Shown: piece after piece, positions 24,761-33,191 of the stretch | Layout of the letters: each line of letters starts with the position of its first letter | How positions within the stretch are numbered: the first letter of the stretch is position 1 | NCBI RefSeq assembly: GCF_000381765.1 | Contig: NZ_KB907077.1 | Coordinates: forward strand, 124,001 to 188,000 | Direction of reading: 5' to 3' | DNA from: [Zimmermannella] faecalis ATCC 13722 | Lineage (GTDB): Bacteria; Actinomycetota; Actinomycetes; Actinomycetales; Microbacteriaceae | Length of the DNA: 64,000 nucleotides | The notes under the pieces: model-generated | The model's database searches: none | Seen by the model: the letters and a program-made list of their open reading frames with translations, nothing else | What the model was told of the DNA's origin: nothing | Position numbers and translations under genes: made by a program

Positions 24761-25708
24761 ATGACCTCGTTCATCAAACCCCACCGCCTCGCCCGCATCG
24801 CCGCGGTTGGCGCGGTCGCCCTGCTCGCCCTCACCGCCTGCTCGAGCGGTGGCGGCTCGACCGAACCCGCGAGCGACGAGCTCGCCGGCCTCACCGGCGA
24901 GGTCGGCTCGAAGGACTTCGCCGAGCAGTACATCCTCGCCCACATGACGACCGAGCTGCTCAACCACCACGGCGCCGACCTCACCGCGAACACCGACCTC
25001 GTCGGCTCGACCAACGTGCGCCAGGCACTCGAGAACGGGCAGTTCATCGGCTACTGGGAGTACACCGGCACCTCGTGGATCACCTACCTCGGCAACACCG
25101 AGCCGGTGAAGGGTACCGAGGAGCAGTTCGAGGCGGTTAAGGAGGCCGACGCCGAGAACGGCATCGCCTGGCTCGACCCCGCCGACTTCAACAACACGTA
25201 CGCCTTCGCGATTCGCGCCGATAAGGCCGAGGAGCTCGGCGTGACGTCGCTCAGCGACATCGCGTCGCTGCCCGAGGAGGAACAGACCTTCTGTATCGAG
25301 AGCGAGTTCTCGACCCGAGATGACGGCTGGCCCGGCCTCTCGGAGGCGTACGGCATCGACGTGCCCGAGAGCAACGTCGTGATGCTCGACACCGGCGTCA
25401 TCTACACCGCGACCGCCGACGGCGCCGACTGCAACTTCGGCGAGGTGTTCCAGACCGACGGCCGCATCCCCGCGCTCGACCTCGTCGTGCTCGAGGACGA
25501 CCAGGAGTTCTTCCCCGCGTACCAGGGCGCGTTTACGATGCAGCAGTCGATTCTCGACGAGTATCCCGAGGTCGCCGACGTGCTCGCCGAACTCACCCCG
25601 CTGCTCACGACCGAGGTCATGCAGGAGCTGAACCAGCGCGTTGACGTCGACGGCGAAGAGCCCCGCGACGTCGCGGTCGAGTTCCTCACCGAGAACGGGC
25701 TCCTCTAA
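24761..25708 (+). CDS. osmolyte-type ABC substrate-binding lipoprotein (OpuCC-like)
   Basis: 315 residues. Signal peptide with lipobox LTAC (about residue 26). The mature sequence opens LTGEVGSKDFAEQYILAHMTTELLNHHG, the OpuAC/OpuCC fold hallmark (VGSKxFTEQxIL), then QFIGYWEYTGTSWITYLG, the segment that carries the tyrosine/tryptophan cage for quaternary ammonium groups in the family. Whether all cage aromatics are kept was not resolved, so the ligand may not be a quaternary amine. Ribosome site GAAAGGA. The stop overlaps the fae ATG by one base (TAATG). Confidence 0.88.
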   Translation: MTSFIKPHRLARIAAVGAVALLALTACSSGGGSTEPASDELAGLTGEVGSKDFAEQYILAHMTTELLNHHGADLTANTDLVGSTNVRQALENGQFIGYWEYTGTSWITYLGNTEPVKGTEEQFEAVKEADAENGIAWLDPADFNNTYAFAIRADKAEELGVTSLSDIASLPEEEQTFCIESEFSTRDDGWPGLSEAYGIDVPESNVVMLDTGVIYTATADGADCNFGEVFQTDGRIPALDLVVLEDDQEFFPAYQGAFTMQQSILDEYPEVADVLAELTPLLTTEVMQELNQRVDVDGEEPRDVAVEFLTENGLL

Positions 25709-26232
25709 TGCCGGCGATGCAGCTCGGCGAATCGTTCATCGGCGAGGGGGCGAACGCCGCCCACATCAACACCGTCTTCGGCGACCGCGAGGGCCCGGTC
25801 GGTACCGCCTGGGCGAGCGCCCTCGCGTCGCCGAGCGCCGGCCACGTGCCGTTCGTTGCGGTGCTGCGCCCCTCGCTGCCGGTCAAGCCGCTCACGCTGT
25901 TTGTGACGAAGGCGGCGCCCGCCGACGACGCGCACGGCGACCTCATCTGGGGCCCGGCGCAGGCCGGTGTCGCGGCCGGCGTCGCCGACGCCGTCGCCGA
26001 GGGCGTGATCGCCGCCGACGAGGTCGACCGCACCGCCATCATCGCCGCGGTGTGGGTGAACCCCGCCGCGACCGACGCCGACGCCGTCTACCACCACAAT
26101 CGCGAGGCGACCCGCACGGCCCTGCGCAATGGCGCATCCGGCCTGCCCGCACTCGACGACGTGCTCGACGCCCGCTCGGCGCCAGCCAATCCCTTCTACA
26201 CCGCGCCAACGAAGGCCGAGGAACCTGAATGA
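25708..26232 (+). CDS. fae: formaldehyde-activating enzyme (Fae) homologue
   Basis: 174 residues. The opening LGESFIGEGANAAHINTVFGDREGPVGTAWASAL aligns with Fae (GEALVGDGxEVAHIDLxxGxxxGPVGxAFA), including the catalytic histidine (His19); VAVLRPSLPVKPLTLFVTK and GPAQAGVAAGVADAVAEGVI also match. Canonical Fae condenses formaldehyde with tetrahydromethanopterin, a cofactor not known from most actinobacteria, and nothing for its synthesis is encoded here. The protein may therefore act on another C1 or aldehyde substrate, or on another pterin. Embedded in a transporter-catabolic operon with 1-bp and 4-bp overlaps. Family assignment is strong, reaction uncertain. Confidence 0.85.
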   Translation: MPAMQLGESFIGEGANAAHINTVFGDREGPVGTAWASALASPSAGHVPFVAVLRPSLPVKPLTLFVTKAAPADDAHGDLIWGPAQAGVAAGVADAVAEGVIAADEVDRTAIIAAVWVNPAATDADAVYHHNREATRTALRNGASGLPALDDVLDARSAPANPFYTAPTKAEEPE

Positions 26233-27218
26233 CCACAACACACCTGCCGGTGATCGGCTTTATCGGTCTCGGCAACATGGGGTCGGGCATGACCCGAAAC
26301 ATCCTGCGCGCGGGCTTCCCGCTCATCGTGACGGATGCGCGGCCCGAGGCCGCAGAGGAGCTCGTCGCCCGCGGCGCGCGGTGGGCCGACGACCCGAGCA
26401 CGCTCGCGGCCGAGAGCGACATCGTCATCACGATGCTGCCGACGCCGAAGATTGTCGACTCGGTCGCCCGTGGCCCGAACGGGATCCTCGCCGGGATTCG
26501 CGACGGCGGTACCTGGATCGACATGTCGACGTCGGTGCCCGAGGTCGTCGCGACGATCCGCGCCGAGCACGCCGATCGCGGGCTCACGCTCATCGACGCG
26601 CCCGTGAGCGGCATGTCGATCGGCGCCGCGAACGGCACGCTGCAGATCTTCGTCGGCGCCGAGCACGACGAGTACCTGCGGGTGCGCCCCGTGCTCGAGG
26701 CGATGGGCGACCCCGAGCGCATCTTCCTCGTCGGCGCGGCTGGCGCCGGGTACGCCGTGAAGCTGCTCATCAACCAGCTCTGGTTCTCGCACCTCGTCGC
26801 AACGTCGGAGGTGCTCGCGATCGGCGCGGCGGCCGGCGTCGACCTCGGGGTGCTGCGCAGCGCGCTCATCGCGAGCCCCGCGCGCAGCAACTTCCTCGAG
26901 CAAGACGTGCTGTCGATCCTCAACCACGGCGACTACGACGAGGGCTTCGCGATCGCGCTCGCGTGCAAAGACCTCGGGCTCTCGATCGACCTCGCGCGCT
27001 CGGTCGGGGTGCCGGTCGAGCTGTCGGGGCTCGTCGAGCAGGTGTACCGCCGGGCGCTTGCGCAGTACGGGCCGACTGCTGGGGAGATGACCCCGTTCAA
27101 GCTCTACGAAGACCTGCTGCGGCAGAACCTTCGGCTCGAACAGCCCGAGCCGATCGGTCCGCACCTCGTGGCGGCGCCCGTGCCCGCGATGGCCGAGGGC
27201 GAGGTCGAGCATGTCTGA
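26229..27218 (+). CDS. beta-hydroxyacid dehydrogenase (3-hydroxyisobutyrate dehydrogenase-like)
   Basis: 329 residues. The N-terminal NAD motif is IGFIGLGNMGSGMTRN, the substrate loop DAPVSGMSIGAANGTLQIFVGA, and the catalytic lysine lies in GAGYAVKLLINQLWF (about residue 178); the cofactor-closing LACKDLGLSIDLA is near 245. These are the four signatures of the family acting on 3-hydroxyisobutyrate, tartronate semialdehyde and similar C3-C4 hydroxyacids. A 30-residue C-terminal extension is unusual. It overlaps fae by 4 bp and the SDR gene by 8 bp. Confidence 0.85.
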   Translation: MTTTHLPVIGFIGLGNMGSGMTRNILRAGFPLIVTDARPEAAEELVARGARWADDPSTLAAESDIVITMLPTPKIVDSVARGPNGILAGIRDGGTWIDMSTSVPEVVATIRAEHADRGLTLIDAPVSGMSIGAANGTLQIFVGAEHDEYLRVRPVLEAMGDPERIFLVGAAGAGYAVKLLINQLWFSHLVATSEVLAIGAAAGVDLGVLRSALIASPARSNFLEQDVLSILNHGDYDEGFAIALACKDLGLSIDLARSVGVPVELSGLVEQVYRRALAQYGPTAGEMTPFKLYEDLLRQNLRLEQPEPIGPHLVAAPVPAMAEGEVEHV

Positions 27219-27996
27219 CGGCGACCTCGGCGACTTCACCCTCGACGCCTTCTCGCTCGCCGGTAAGACCGCGCTCGTCACGGGCGGGAACACGGGGCTC
27301 GGCCAGGGCTTCACGGTCGCGCTCGCGAACGCCGGGGCGAACGTCTACGCCCCCTCGGTGATCGACGACGGCGGCGAAACCGCGGCGCTCGTGCGCCCCG
27401 GCGGCGGCACCGTGACCTGCGCGCCCGCGAACCTCACCGAGCCCGGCGTACCCGAGCGGGTCATCGCCGACTGCATCGCAACGTTCGGGGCGATCGACAT
27501 CCTCGTGAACTCGGCCGGCATCGTGCGCCTCGGCGGGGTCACCGAGTTCGGTCGAGCCGAGTGGGACCCGATGGTCGCCGTCAACCTCACCGCGGCGTTC
27601 GAGCTCAGCCACTTCGCGGCGCGCGCCATGATTCCGCGGCGCAGCGGGAAGATCATCAACATCGCCTCGCTGTTCGCGTTTCTCGGTGGCCTCGACTCGC
27701 CCGCCTACGCCGCGACGAAGCACGGCATCGCGGGCCTCACGAAGGCGTACGCCGACGAACTCGGCCGCTATGGCATTCAGGTGAACGCCCTCGCGCCCGG
27801 CTACTTCGCGACGGCCATCACGGCCGTGACGCGCAGCCGCCCGGGCGAGAACCAGCGCATCCTCGACCGCATCCCGGCTGGTCGCTGGGGCGAGGTCGCC
27901 GACCTCATGGGGCCGCTCGTGTTCCTCGCGAGCCGAGCCTCCGACTACGTCAACGGCCACACCCTCACCGTCGACGGCGGCTACCTCGTGCGCTGA
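27211..27996 (+). CDS. short-chain dehydrogenase/reductase (KduD-like)
   Basis: 261 residues. Cofactor motif TGGNTGLGQGF near residue 24, NSAGIV near 95, the catalytic serine in IASLFAFLGG, and YAATKHG with the Tyr-x3-Lys pair near 165. The wording resembles 2-deoxy-D-gluconate 3-dehydrogenase and other polyol/sugar-acid SDRs. It overlaps the preceding gene by 8 bp, so it acts in the same pathway, probably oxidising or reducing a hydroxyl of the imported compound. Substrate unknown. Confidence 0.85.
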   Translation: MSDGDLGDFTLDAFSLAGKTALVTGGNTGLGQGFTVALANAGANVYAPSVIDDGGETAALVRPGGGTVTCAPANLTEPGVPERVIADCIATFGAIDILVNSAGIVRLGGVTEFGRAEWDPMVAVNLTAAFELSHFAARAMIPRRSGKIINIASLFAFLGGLDSPAYAATKHGIAGLTKAYADELGRYGIQVNALAPGYFATAITAVTRSRPGENQRILDRIPAGRWGEVADLMGPLVFLASRASDYVNGHTLTVDGGYLVR

Positions 27997-28060
27997 CGCG
28001 CTGCGACCCCGCATCCAATTCCACTCGACAACCAGCTCGACCCGAAGAAGGAGACCAGCC

Positions 28061-29524
28061 ATGGTGGCGTCTCGCGCAACCCTGTCCGAATCCGAGATCG
28101 TGCAACACCTCACCGACCTGCTCGGCGCCGATCAGCTCGACACCGACCCCGACGAGCTCCGCGCCGCGAGCGTCGATCGGTTCAAGAAGTACTCCGCCGC
28201 CCACGGCATCTTCGACGGCCCGTTCCCCGCCGCGATCGCCTACGTTCGCTCGGTCGACGACGTCGAGCGCGTGCTCGCCTTCGCCCGCGAGCACCGCATC
28301 AACATCGTGCCCCGCACCGGGCGCACCGCGACCGAGGGCGGCCTCGAGACCGTCGTCGAGGGCTCGATCGTGCTCGACGGCTCGCGCATGAACGAGATTC
28401 TTGACATCAACGAGACCGACATGACCGCGACCGTGCAGTGCGGCGTGCCGCTCGAGCGGCTCGAGGCCGTGCTGCGTGAGCGCGGCCTCACGACGGGGCA
28501 CTCGCCGCAGTCGAAGCCGCTCGCGCAGTACGGCGGCCTCGTCGCGACCCGGTCGATCGGGCAGTTCTCGACGCTCTACGGCGGCATCGAAGACATGGTG
28601 CTCGGCGTCGAGGCCGTGTTCCCCGACGTCGGCACGGTGCGCATCAAGTCGGTGCCGCGTCGCGCCGCGGGCCCCGATATTCGCCACATCATCATCGGTA
28701 ACGAGGGCGCGCTCGGTTTCATCACCGAGGTGACGATCAAGGTGTTCAAGTACCAGCCCGAGCACAACCGGTTCGTCGGCTACCTCGTTGACTCGCTCCC
28801 GGCCGGTGTCGAGGGGCTGCGCAAGGTCATCGTCGACGGGTACCGGCCGTCGGTCGCCCGCGTGTACTCCGAGGGCGACGCCTCGCAGCACTTCTCGCAC
28901 TTCGCCGAGGGCAAGGCCGTCGTCGTCTTCGTCGCCGAGGGGCCCGCCGGTATCGCCGACGCCACCGAGGCCGGCATCCGCGCGATCTTCGACGACATCC
29001 CGCACACTCCCGTCGACCCAGCGCTCATCGAGGCGTGGTTCGCGAACCTCAACTGGGGGCAAGACAAGATCGACGCTGAGATCGAGCACATGCTCGCCGA
29101 GCACGAGCTCGGCTACACGACCGAGGTCTCGGTGAACTGGAGCCGCGTCGGCGACCTGTTCGAGTCGGTCATGCGGCGCATCCGCACCGAGTTCCCGCGC
29201 GCCGCCGACCTCACGCTGCTCGGCGCCCACTCGTCGCACTCGTACCAGAGCGGCACGAACCTCTACTTCGTCTACGACTATCGCATCGAGGTCGAGCCGC
29301 GCGACGAGATTCGCGAGTACCACATCCCACTCAACGCGATCATCGTCGAGGAGGCGCTGCGGCACGGCGGCTCGATGGTGCACCACCACGGCATCGGCAA
29401 GTACCGCACGCCGTGGACGCTCGAGGAGCACGGCAGCGCGTATCCGCTGCTCGAGCTGCTCAAGCGTGGGCTCGACTCCGAGGGCATCATGAACTTCGGC
29501 ACGATCTACCCGGAGCAGGCGTGA
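28061..29524 (+). CDS. FAD-binding oxidoreductase, VAO/alkyl-DHAP-synthase-like
   Basis: 487 residues. A PCMH-type FAD domain occupies about 60-230 (INIVPRTGRTATEGGLETVVEGSIVL and IIIGNEGALGFITEVTIKV) and the C-terminal cap carries HHHGIGKYRTPW, nearly the HHH motif that alkyldihydroxyacetone-phosphate synthases use. Related bacterial enzymes oxidise glycerol-like or lactate-like alcohols. Ether-lipid synthesis is unlikely in this catabolic setting; oxidation of a hydroxyacid or a phosphorylated polyol is more plausible (inference). Strong ribosome site AAGGAG; the stop overlaps the GTG of the kinase by 4 bp. Confidence 0.82.
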   Translation: MVASRATLSESEIVQHLTDLLGADQLDTDPDELRAASVDRFKKYSAAHGIFDGPFPAAIAYVRSVDDVERVLAFAREHRINIVPRTGRTATEGGLETVVEGSIVLDGSRMNEILDINETDMTATVQCGVPLERLEAVLRERGLTTGHSPQSKPLAQYGGLVATRSIGQFSTLYGGIEDMVLGVEAVFPDVGTVRIKSVPRRAAGPDIRHIIIGNEGALGFITEVTIKVFKYQPEHNRFVGYLVDSLPAGVEGLRKVIVDGYRPSVARVYSEGDASQHFSHFAEGKAVVVFVAEGPAGIADATEAGIRAIFDDIPHTPVDPALIEAWFANLNWGQDKIDAEIEHMLAEHELGYTTEVSVNWSRVGDLFESVMRRIRTEFPRAADLTLLGAHSSHSYQSGTNLYFVYDYRIEVEPRDEIREYHIPLNAIIVEEALRHGGSMVHHHGIGKYRTPWTLEEHGSAYPLLELLKRGLDSEGIMNFGTIYPEQA

Positions 29525-30942
29525 CGTCAGCGCCCGCGGGCCCGCTCATCGTCGGCATCGACTGCGGCTCGCAGTCGGCGAAGGTGACGGTGTTCGGGCC
29601 CGACGGCGAAGTTGCGGCACAGGGGCGCCACGCGCTCGCGCCGTACGTCGCCGGCCGCGAGGGCGAATGGATGCACCCCGACGACGACGTGTGGGAGTCG
29701 GTCGCGCACGCCGCCCGGGCGGCGATGGCGCAGCTCGACCGGCCCGAACGGGTGGTCGCGGTGGGCCTGTGTGGCATCCGTTTTTGCCGCGCGGTGCTGC
29801 GGCGCGACGGGCGCCTCGCGCGGCCGATGATGAGCTGGATGGACGCCCGGGTCGGGCGACCGCACCGGGCTGAGTCGGCCGACGAGGCGTTCGTGACGAC
29901 CTGCTCCGGGTACCTCACCCACCGCCTGACGGGCGCGACGGTGGATACGGCGGGCAACTACCTCGGCGCCTGGCCGGTCGACCTCGCGACGGGTACCTGG
30001 GGCGGCGACGCCGAGCTGCGCGCGTTCGGCGTGACGCGGCAACAGCTGTTCGACCTCGTGCCGCCGGGCGCCGCGCTCGGCGAGATCACCGATGCGGCGG
30101 CGCGGGCGACCGGCCTCAGGGTCGGCATCCCCGTGTTCGCGACCTCGAACGACAAAGCGGTCGAGGCGCTCGGCGCGGGGCTCGCCTCGCCCTCGAGCGC
30201 CGTGCTCTCGCTCGGCACGTATATCGCCGGGATGATGGTGACCGACGAGTTCGTCGCCGACGGCGACACCCACTGGACCAACGCGGCGGCCGAGCCCGAC
30301 CGGTTCCTCGTGGAGTCCGAGGGGATTCGGCGGGGCATGTGGACGGTCAGCTGGGTGCGCGACCTCGTCGGTGTCGACGAGGCGGCCCTCACGCGGCTCG
30401 CGGCCGAGGTGCCGCCCGGCGCCGACGGCGTCGTCGCGGTGCTCGACTGGCTTGCCCCCGACGCACACCCCGAGTGGCGCGGCGCGCTGCTCGGGTTCGA
30501 TGGGTCGCAGGGGAGGGGCGCCATCTTTCGCGCCGTGCTCGAGTCGATCGCGTTCACGATGTACCGCACGCTCACCGCGATGGCGGCCGACCTCGGTCGG
30601 TCGATCGACGAGGTGATCGTGAGCGGCGGCGGCGCCCGCAACGAGGTGCTGCTCGGCGTGCTCCAGGCGCTGTTTCGGGCCCCCGTGCGGGTGCCGACCT
30701 GCCCCGACGCCGCGGGGCTCGGGGCCGCGATCTGTGCCGCGGTCGGCAGCGGCGTGCATCCCGACTTCGCGGCGGCGCAGCGCGCCATGGTGCGGTTGGC
30801 GACGGTCGAGACGGCCGATGCCGACGCCGAACTCTACGCGGAGCTCGCCCGCAGCCACGCCCGAGTGATTGCCGGTGTGCGCTCGCTCGACGTCACCGAG
30901 TATCAGCGGATCGGTGCCGCGCGGCGTACTCGCCCGGCGTGA
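29521..30942 (+). CDS. FGGY-family carbohydrate kinase
   Basis: 473 residues from GTG. The first ASKHA phosphate motif is LIVGIDCGSQSAKVTVF, with EWMHPDDDVWESV typical of FGGY N-termini; the second half has AVLSLGTYIAGMMV and the signature region EVIVSGGGARNEVLLGVLQALFRAPVRVP with DAAGLGAAI. FGGY kinases phosphorylate glycerol, erythritol, xylulose, ribulose and similar polyols. As the last gene of the OpuC-type operon, it implies that a polyol or ketose is formed or imported. Its last 50 bp overlap the convergent truncated AraC gene. Confidence 0.88.
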   Translation: MTSAPAGPLIVGIDCGSQSAKVTVFGPDGEVAAQGRHALAPYVAGREGEWMHPDDDVWESVAHAARAAMAQLDRPERVVAVGLCGIRFCRAVLRRDGRLARPMMSWMDARVGRPHRAESADEAFVTTCSGYLTHRLTGATVDTAGNYLGAWPVDLATGTWGGDAELRAFGVTRQQLFDLVPPGAALGEITDAAARATGLRVGIPVFATSNDKAVEALGAGLASPSSAVLSLGTYIAGMMVTDEFVADGDTHWTNAAAEPDRFLVESEGIRRGMWTVSWVRDLVGVDEAALTRLAAEVPPGADGVVAVLDWLAPDAHPEWRGALLGFDGSQGRGAIFRAVLESIAFTMYRTLTAMAADLGRSIDEVIVSGGGARNEVLLGVLQALFRAPVRVPTCPDAAGLGAAICAAVGSGVHPDFAAAQRAMVRLATVETADADAELYAELARSHARVIAGVRSLDVTEYQRIGAARRTRPA

Positions 30943-31297
30943 CGCCGAAGTACGCCTTGAAGGCCCGGCGAAACGCGCTCACGTCGAGGTAGCCGACCCG
31001 GTGGGCGACCGCGTCGATGCCCTTCGGCGCCCGCAGCAGCATTGCCGCGGCCTCCATGCGGGTCTGGGTGCGCCACTGCCGGAACGTGCGGCCCGTGTCG
31101 GCGATGAAGGCGCGCTCGACCGTGCGCGACGACGCGTGGTGCGCCGCCGCGAGCTCGTCGAGGGTGCGGTCGTCGCCGGGGTTGAACCGCAACGCCTCGG
31201 CGACGCCGAGCGCGGGTCCTGCGCTCGGGAGCGGCAGCGCGGCCTCGCTCACCGGGTGCCGCTCGATGCGCGCGAGCACCTGCCGCTCGAGGTTCAC
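30893..31297 (-). pseudogene. AraC-family regulator, N-terminally truncated remnant
   Basis: Only 134 residues are readable from a GTG: a short linker and the C-terminal double helix-turn-helix (RTLDELAAAHHASSRTVERAFIADTGRTFRQWRTQTRMEAAAML... IDAVAHRVGYLDVSAFRRAFKAYFGVTPGEYAA). The usual 120-150-residue sensor domain is missing; an in-frame stop lies six codons upstream and the divergent binding-protein gene begins just 14 bp away, leaving no room for it or for a promoter. The 3' end overlaps the FGGY kinase by 50 bp. AraC regulators often precede siderophore-uptake genes, so this was probably the local regulator. A free-standing HTH protein cannot be excluded. Confidence 0.65.
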
Positions 31298-31311
31298 GGA
31301 AACCCGCGTTC

Positions 31312-32346
31312 ATGACCGCACACCCCGCCCGAGAACTGCTCGCCGCGCTCGGCTCAGTCGCGACGCTCGTCGCGCTCGCGGGATGCGCCTCGGCCGCGCC
31401 CGCGACCGGCGAGACCGACGCCGCGAGCGCCCTGCTCCCGGCGGGCGAGGGGACGACGTCGTACCCGCTCACGCTCGAGACGCCGTTCGGCGACACCGAG
31501 CTCGAGGCGCGCCCCGAGCGCATCGCGATCGTCACCGATGCGACGGTCGACACCGACGCCCTCTTTGCGCTCGGCGGCACGCCCGTGTTCGCGCCCTCGA
31601 CGGTCGACCGCAACCCGTGGCTCGACGACGAGCAGATCGCGTCGATCGACACCCTCTGGGAGTCGAGTGCCGGAGCCGACATTTCGGCGGAGGAGGTTGC
31701 GGCGTTGGAGCCCGACCTCATCGTGAACCTCGCCGCGAACACGACGTTCGACCAGGGCCGGTTCGACCAGCTCAGCGCGATTGCGCCCGTGCTCTACGCC
31801 GAAACGGGCGAGCTCACGTGGCAGGAGATCACGACGACCCTCGCCGACACGATCGACCTCGGCGAGGCGGGCGCGCAGGCGGTCGCCGAGACCGAAGCGG
31901 TGATTCAGGAGGCCGCCGAGGCGCACCCCGAGTTCGAGGGGAAGACCGCGGCCCACGTCGTCGTCTACGACGAGGAGTGGGGCGCCGCCTACGACAGCAC
32001 GCCGGGGTCAGACACCGCGACGCTCTTCGAAATGCTCAGCTTCACGCTGCCCGAGGCGGCCGAACAGTTCGCGAGCGATGACGTCGTGAGCGACGAGCTC
32101 ATCGGCGAGATTGACGCCGACTTCCTGCTCGTGAGCATCTTCGACGAGCCCTCGAGCGAGTTCTTCACGACCTCGCAGCTCTACCAGCAAGTGCCGGCGG
32201 TGGCCGACGGCCGCGTCGTCATCAACGACGTCGTCGACGAAGACGAGACGAACAGCTTCGCGTGGGGGCTCACGCAGCAGAGCGTGCTCGGCCTGCCGTG
32301 GCTCATCGACACCCTCGCCGAGTACGGCAGCGAGGCGCTGAGCTGA
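31312..32346 (+). CDS. iron-siderophore ABC transporter substrate-binding lipoprotein (FecB/FepB-like)
   Basis: 344 residues with a lipoprotein signal ending at LAGC (about residue 24). The mature protein has the class III periplasmic-binding fold: RPERIAIVTDATVDTDALFALGGTPVFAPS, then EEVAALEPDLIVNLA and a long connecting helix, and the C-terminal lobe LYQQVPAVADGRVVINDVVDE. It would capture a ferric siderophore. The ribosome site is weak. It is the first gene of the iron-uptake operon and its stop overlaps the damaged permease frame by 4 bp. Confidence 0.87.
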   Translation: MTAHPARELLAALGSVATLVALAGCASAAPATGETDAASALLPAGEGTTSYPLTLETPFGDTELEARPERIAIVTDATVDTDALFALGGTPVFAPSTVDRNPWLDDEQIASIDTLWESSAGADISAEEVAALEPDLIVNLAANTTFDQGRFDQLSAIAPVLYAETGELTWQEITTTLADTIDLGEAGAQAVAETEAVIQEAAEAHPEFEGKTAAHVVVYDEEWGAAYDSTPGSDTATLFEMLSFTLPEAAEQFASDDVVSDELIGEIDADFLLVSIFDEPSSEFFTTSQLYQQVPAVADGRVVINDVVDEDETNSFAWGLTQQSVLGLPWLIDTLAEYGSEALS

Positions 32347-33191
32347 CCTCGCCCGCGACGACCGAGCCGAACACCGCGGAGGCGGCGGGAACTCCCGCCT
32401 CCGCGGTTTCGCGTGCGCGCCGTCGCGCGCTCGGCGTCGTCGTGTTCGTCGTGCTCCTCGCCGTAATGATTGCGGCGAGCGTCGCGTTCGGGGTGAAAGA
32501 CCTGCCGCTCGCGGAGGTGTGGCGCGGCCTGCTCGCGCACGACACGACCGAGGCGTCGGTGATCGTCTGGGATTCGCGGATTCCCCGCACCGTCGTCGGC
32601 CTCATCACGGGCGCGAGCTTCGGCGTCGCCGATGACGCTCGTGCTCGCGGGCGTCGCCATCGCGGCCGTGCTGAACGGCATCTCGAGCTTTCTCACGCTC
32701 ATTGATGAGGACACGTTCCGCGTCGTGCGCAGCTGGGGCTCGGCTCGCTCGCGCGCATCGACCTCGCCGACACCGCGGCGGTCGCGCCGCTGCTGTTTGC
32801 GGGCCTCGCGATCGCGGTTGTGCTCGGGTCGGCCCTGAATCAGCTCGCGCTCGGCGACGACCTCGCCCGGGCGCTCGGCACCCGTGTCGCGCGCACGCGG
32901 GCCGCCGGCATCATCGCGGTGACGCTGCTCGCCGGCGGCGCGACCGCGCTCACGGGCGGCATTGCGTTCATCGGGCTCGTCGTGCCGCACGCCGTGCGCT
33001 GGTTCGTCGGGCCCGATCAGCGCTGGATCATCGCGTTCTCGATGCTCGCGTCGCCCGTGCTCCTGCTCGCGGCGGATGTGCTCGGTCGCGTCATCGCGCC
33101 CGGCGAGATCGAGGCGGGCATCGTCATCGCCGTGATCGGCGCCCCGGTGCTTATCGCGCTTGTGCGCCGTCGGAACGTGAGTGCGCTGTGA
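32343..33191 (+). pseudogene. FecCD-family siderophore permease, broken by internal deletion and frameshift
   Basis: Three pieces of one permease lie in two frames. The N-terminal part (to about 32627) reads GVVVFVVLLAVMIAASVAFG and RIPRTVVGLITGASFGVA, then stops resembling the family. A middle piece starting MTLVLAGVAIAAVLNG continues one frame over to about 32733 (TFRVVRSWG), and the rest (GSLARIDLADTAAV... FIGLVVPHAVRWFVGPD) returns to the first frame. The part normally between GVA and MTLVLAG, including the NPLADP segment and roughly 80 residues, is absent, and one base appears missing after TGGGG. No ATG/GTG start is apparent; the frame opens at CTG. Non-functional unless assembly error. 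Confidence 0.8.

Noticed and set aside
30903-31742. Longer minus-strand frame that might be a full-length AraC
   Set aside because: It is in a different frame from the true helix-turn-helix; its translation lacks AraC motifs and is Ser/Ala- then Arg-rich. The real AraC frame is closed by a stop just upstream of 31297.
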